Assembly (NCBI GenBank): GCA_003555285.1
Contig: PWGH01000298.1
Location: 1 to 23,818 of the forward strand
Reading direction: 5' to 3'
Source of the DNA: Thioalkalivibrio sp.
GTDB taxonomy: Bacteria; Pseudomonadota; Gammaproteobacteria; Ectothiorhodospirales; Ectothiorhodospiraceae
Length of the DNA stretch: 23,818 bases
Shown: piece by piece, positions 21,854 to 23,818 of the stretch
Layout: every line of letters begins with the position of its first letter
Position numbering within the stretch: the first letter of the stretch is position 1
Program-made: the position numbers and the translations under genes
The notes under the pieces: generated by a model
The model's input: only the letters and a program-made list of their open reading frames with translations
Told to the model about the DNA's origin: nothing
The model's database searches: none

Positions 21854-22135
21854 AAACCGGTCCGGCCATTCCCGGGCGCCGTGAAAAACCCGCAGGATCT
21901 GAATCACCCCGCCGACCACCTGATAGGGAACCAGGTACGGTGTCTGAGGGATCACCAATTCCCGCGTGCCCGGGATCCGTCCCGATCGCCCGAGATGCGC
22001 ATGCCCCTGAAGCTCCTCGATGCGCTCCCGGATGCGGGCGAGGACGAATCGTGCGGTTTTGGGATTGCGCTCGGCGATGTAGCCGAAGATGTCCCGAAAA
22101 TCCTCTCGGGCCTGGGGCGAGAGGACCACCTTCAT
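21851..22135 (-). CDS. parE: ParE/RelE-type toxin
   Basis: A 94-residue toxin. The segments SPQAREDFRDIFGYIAERNP, LGRSGRIPGTRELVI, and YLVPYQVVGGVIQILRVFHGAREWP match ParE family proteins: an N-terminal helical hairpin, then a beta sheet with the R.GR..GTRE and Y.V.Y.V....i.ILRV.H..R.WP pattern. ParE proteins poison DNA gyrase, while close RelE relatives cut ribosome-bound mRNA; the R.WP ending favours ParE. Its ATG overlaps the antitoxin stop by four bases. The antitoxin is upstream, the usual order. Confidence 0.9.
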   Translation of the reverse strand: MKVVLSPQAREDFRDIFGYIAERNPKTARFVLARIRERIEELQGHAHLGRSGRIPGTRELVIPQTPYLVPYQVVGGVIQILRVFHGAREWPDRF

Positions 22136-22401
22136 CTGTTGCGCTGCTCAGGCTCCCGGGCCTTTTCCTCGATCAGCGCTTCCATCTCCGCCATGACCTC
22201 CTCGAAGGGGAGCGACTCTCCCTGTGCCAGGGAATCTTGTGCCGCCTGGATGCCCTCGATCTGCCAAGCCTGACCGGCGATATACTGCTTCAGGGCCTCC
22301 TCGACCACCCAGTTGCGGGAACGGTCCATCGCCTTCGCCAGTTCGGCGATCTTTTCGGAGATTTCGGCATCGGTCCGGACGGTAATTGTACTGGTAGTCA
22401 T
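22132..22401 (-). CDS. parD: ParD/CopG-type ribbon-helix-helix antitoxin
   Basis: An 89-residue antitoxin. The N-terminal STITVRTDAEISEKIAELAKAMDRSRNWVVEEAL is a ribbon-helix-helix DNA-binding domain: a beta strand (TITVR), then two helices with the R.NWVV..A pattern. The acidic C-terminal tail, with FEEVMAEMEALIEEKA, is the toxin-neutralising part. ATG 22401 gives the standard N-terminus; a start at 22431 would add ten residues that overlap the operator repeats and is rejected. The dimer normally represses its own promoter; matching direct repeats lie just upstream. Confidence 0.88.
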   Translation of the reverse strand: MTTSTITVRTDAEISEKIAELAKAMDRSRNWVVEEALKQYIAGQAWQIEGIQAAQDSLAQGESLPFEEVMAEMEALIEEKAREPEQRNR

Positions 22402-22425
22402 CTGGTGCCCCGCCTGTTGTTTGCA

Positions 22426-22469
22426 ATGCACTCACATGCACTCATAGCACCCGCGCGCTTTGACCGCAA
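22426..22469 (-). promoter_or_regulatory. parDE promoter with overlapping direct-repeat operator
   Basis: Read on the minus strand, TTGCGG (22469-22464), 17 bases, then TGC-TATGAG (-10 at 22446-22441, extended TG). Two exact 9-bp copies of TGAGTGCAT (22444-22436 and 22434-22426) are spaced 10 bases, one helical turn, and overlap the -10 box. This fits autorepression by a ribbon-helix-helix antitoxin. Confidence 0.5.
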
Positions 22470-22602
22470 CCGCCATCGCTTGGCCGCTGCGATCCCCACA
22501 ATCCGCTTAGATTCAGTCTCGACGCGGGGTGCCGATTGGATTGTTGCATCGGACCTCGGTAGGCTTGACATGGGCAGTAGCGGCCGAGATCAAAGGATCT
22601 AT

Positions 22603-23818
22603 ATGACCACAGGCACGATCTTCTCGGGATTCGATCTTCCATCGCGCAAGCCGTTGCAGGCCGGCAGCTTTCCCCACCGCACGCCGGCGACGCTCAGTGC
22701 CTGGCTCGACCAGCAGCCGGCGAAGGAGCTGGCCTCGAAGGCCGCCGTTTTGCTGCTGGCCCAGCGCACCCTCAATCGGCTGATCCTGGCCCTGCCCGAG
22801 GCCATCGCGCTGATCCGGGTTCTGGATGACCGCGCCCGCCCGCTGCTCGCCCACCTCGATGCCCAGCTGCGCGACCTGCCGCCGCCGTTGAGTCGAGAGG
22901 TTCTGCCCCTGGCCACCTTGTATGTCGGCCTGCTGCAAGAGCTGGCCACCGCGCATCTGCGCCTGATGGAGGACGACCGCGAGGCCCGAAGCATCACGAC
23001 AAACGACCTGGGGGCGCACCTGCACCGGGCCCTGTTTCTGAACGGTTGCCAATGCCTGCAGGCCTGGCGCCGTTTCCAGCCGGTATCCCAGGGGATCTGG
23101 CTGCAGAACTATCGGATACTGGCCTGTGCCGAGCACCTGGGCATGGCCGCTGATTCGCCCACCGAGCCGGCGCCTGATCACGATCAAGCGTTCGCCTCGG
23201 ACAGCATCGAGCAGCTGATCGCGCAGATCACGGTGCTGAGCGCCTGTGACGTGTATGCGTTGAATCCGGGGGAGATCGAGTTCCTGGCCCGATGGCTCCA
23301 CGCGGTGCCGGTGGCCTGCACGGCCAGCGTGGTCGTGGACAACCCCCAGCCGCTCCTGCGGCTCCAGCTGGACGAGGACCACCCGCCCTCGATGATGATG
23401 GGCGATCCCGCGCTCGGCGCCACCACCCGGTACGTTTCCCTGGAGCCGGTGCTGACCGCCCTGCGTGAGCGTCCACCGGACGAGGGCCTGCCTGGGGGCC
23501 CTGGGGTAGGGTCCGACCGGCTGGATCGGCGCCTGCGCCGGCGCTGGGTGATCCCGCCGGTGCGCCAATTCATCCGCGAGGCGGCGGATACCGGCCCGGT
23601 GATCGTGGCGACCGGTCTGAAGGCCATTCACACGTTGATTCGGGCGGATTTCGCCTACCACCGTTCAGTGGACACCGTCAGTTCGAAGCTGGTGCCAGGC
23701 GTCTCCTTTGCCCCGGGCGGGGCGGAACTGCGTTCGACGCCGGCGGGATGGGCCCCGGCCCCTCAGACCGGCGCGGCCGCGCACGGCATGGGCCTGGGCG
23801 GCGCCGCACCCCCGTCCA
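22603..23818 (+). CDS. Long conserved protein, probably PilZ-associated family (3' end outside window)
   Basis: From ATG 22603, with AAAGGA six bases upstream, the frame is open for 405 codons to the window edge. The protein is cytoplasmic with a helical N-terminal half (LLLAQRTLNRLILALPEAIA, ...LATLYVGLLQELATAHLRL). The segments RFQPVSQGIWLQNYRILACAEHLG and ITVLSACDVYALNPGEIEFLARWL resemble a family of gammaproteobacterial proteins with C-terminal PilZ (c-di-GMP-binding) domains. No RxxxR...DxSxxG PilZ motif is visible before the end of the window, so c-di-GMP binding is not shown. The proline/glycine-rich stretch near the edge may be a linker. A TTGACA lies at 22565-22570, with no clear -10. 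The family call is tentative. Confidence 0.55.
   Translation, partial: MTTGTIFSGFDLPSRKPLQAGSFPHRTPATLSAWLDQQPAKELASKAAVLLLAQRTLNRLILALPEAIALIRVLDDRARPLLAHLDAQLRDLPPPLSREVLPLATLYVGLLQELATAHLRLMEDDREARSITTNDLGAHLHRALFLNGCQCLQAWRRFQPVSQGIWLQNYRILACAEHLGMAADSPTEPAPDHDQAFASDSIEQLIAQITVLSACDVYALNPGEIEFLARWLHAVPVACTASVVVDNPQPLLRLQLDEDHPPSMMMGDPALGATTRYVSLEPVLTALRERPPDEGLPGGPGVGSDRLDRRLRRRWVIPPVRQFIREAADTGPVIVATGLKAIHTLIRADFAYHRSVDTVSSKLVPGVSFAPGGAELRSTPAGWAPAPQTGAAAHGMGLGGAAPPS

Noticed and set aside
22513..23661. A 382-codon minus-strand frame over the last gene
   Set aside because: Its product is Gln/Arg/Gly-rich with no motif, and the plus-strand frame has a ribosome site, better codon pattern and family-like segments.

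Overview
The window is high-GC DNA that is densely packed with genes, many overlapping by 1-10 bases. The type IV minor pilin genes, BipA, a c-di-GMP enzyme, MotA/MotB-like proteins and dispersed GTAGGAGCG-type intergenic repeats suggest a gammaproteobacterium. I cannot place it further; a purple-sulfur or Ectothiorhodospira-like lineage is only a guess.

Layout, left to right. (1) 1-286 is the 3' end of a group II intron: the C-terminus of its reverse transcriptase/maturase, then domains V and VI. (2) A REP-like palindrome and a TATAAT box precede typA/bipA (471-2288). (3) A tightly coupled minor pilin operon, fimT-pilE-like-pilV-pilW-pilX (2438-5734), has no pilY1, and its pilX is unusually long. 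(4) A MotA/MotB-like pair (5971-7961) sits behind a strong sigma-54 promoter candidate. (5) A membrane GGDEF-EAL protein is coupled to an exported alpha/beta hydrolase, and a GGCT-like gene follows (all minus, 7969-11669). (6) A small isoprenoid-looking set follows: a UbiA-like membrane protein, a polyprenyl synthetase and a convergent UbiE-like methyltransferase (11880-14469). (7) A MntA/HepT (MNT/HEPN) toxin-antitoxin pair lies at 14761-15598, followed by a mosaic of short repeats. (8) A complete accessory Hsp70 operon on the minus strand reads TPR protein, J-like protein, GrpE-like, Hsp70, zinc-ribbon protein (21608 down to 15864). (9) A ParDE-type toxin-antitoxin pair (22401-21851) is followed by the start of a long plus-strand gene, probably of a PilZ-associated family, that runs off the window end.

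How the parts fit together. Regions 3-5 and the last gene share a surface-motility and c-di-GMP theme: pilus assembly, a stator-like pair, a second-messenger enzyme and a possible c-di-GMP receptor relative. This grouping is inference. The most unusual locus is the accessory Hsp70 operon. Its J-like protein has PPD where HPD is expected. Its Hsp70 is about 55 residues shorter than DnaK. The TPR/J gene junction itself has been amplified into four tandem units of about 56 bp.

A family of short palindromic repeats with the core AAGCGCAGC occurs four times, always at or close to gene ends; in one place it supplies the stop codons of two convergent genes.
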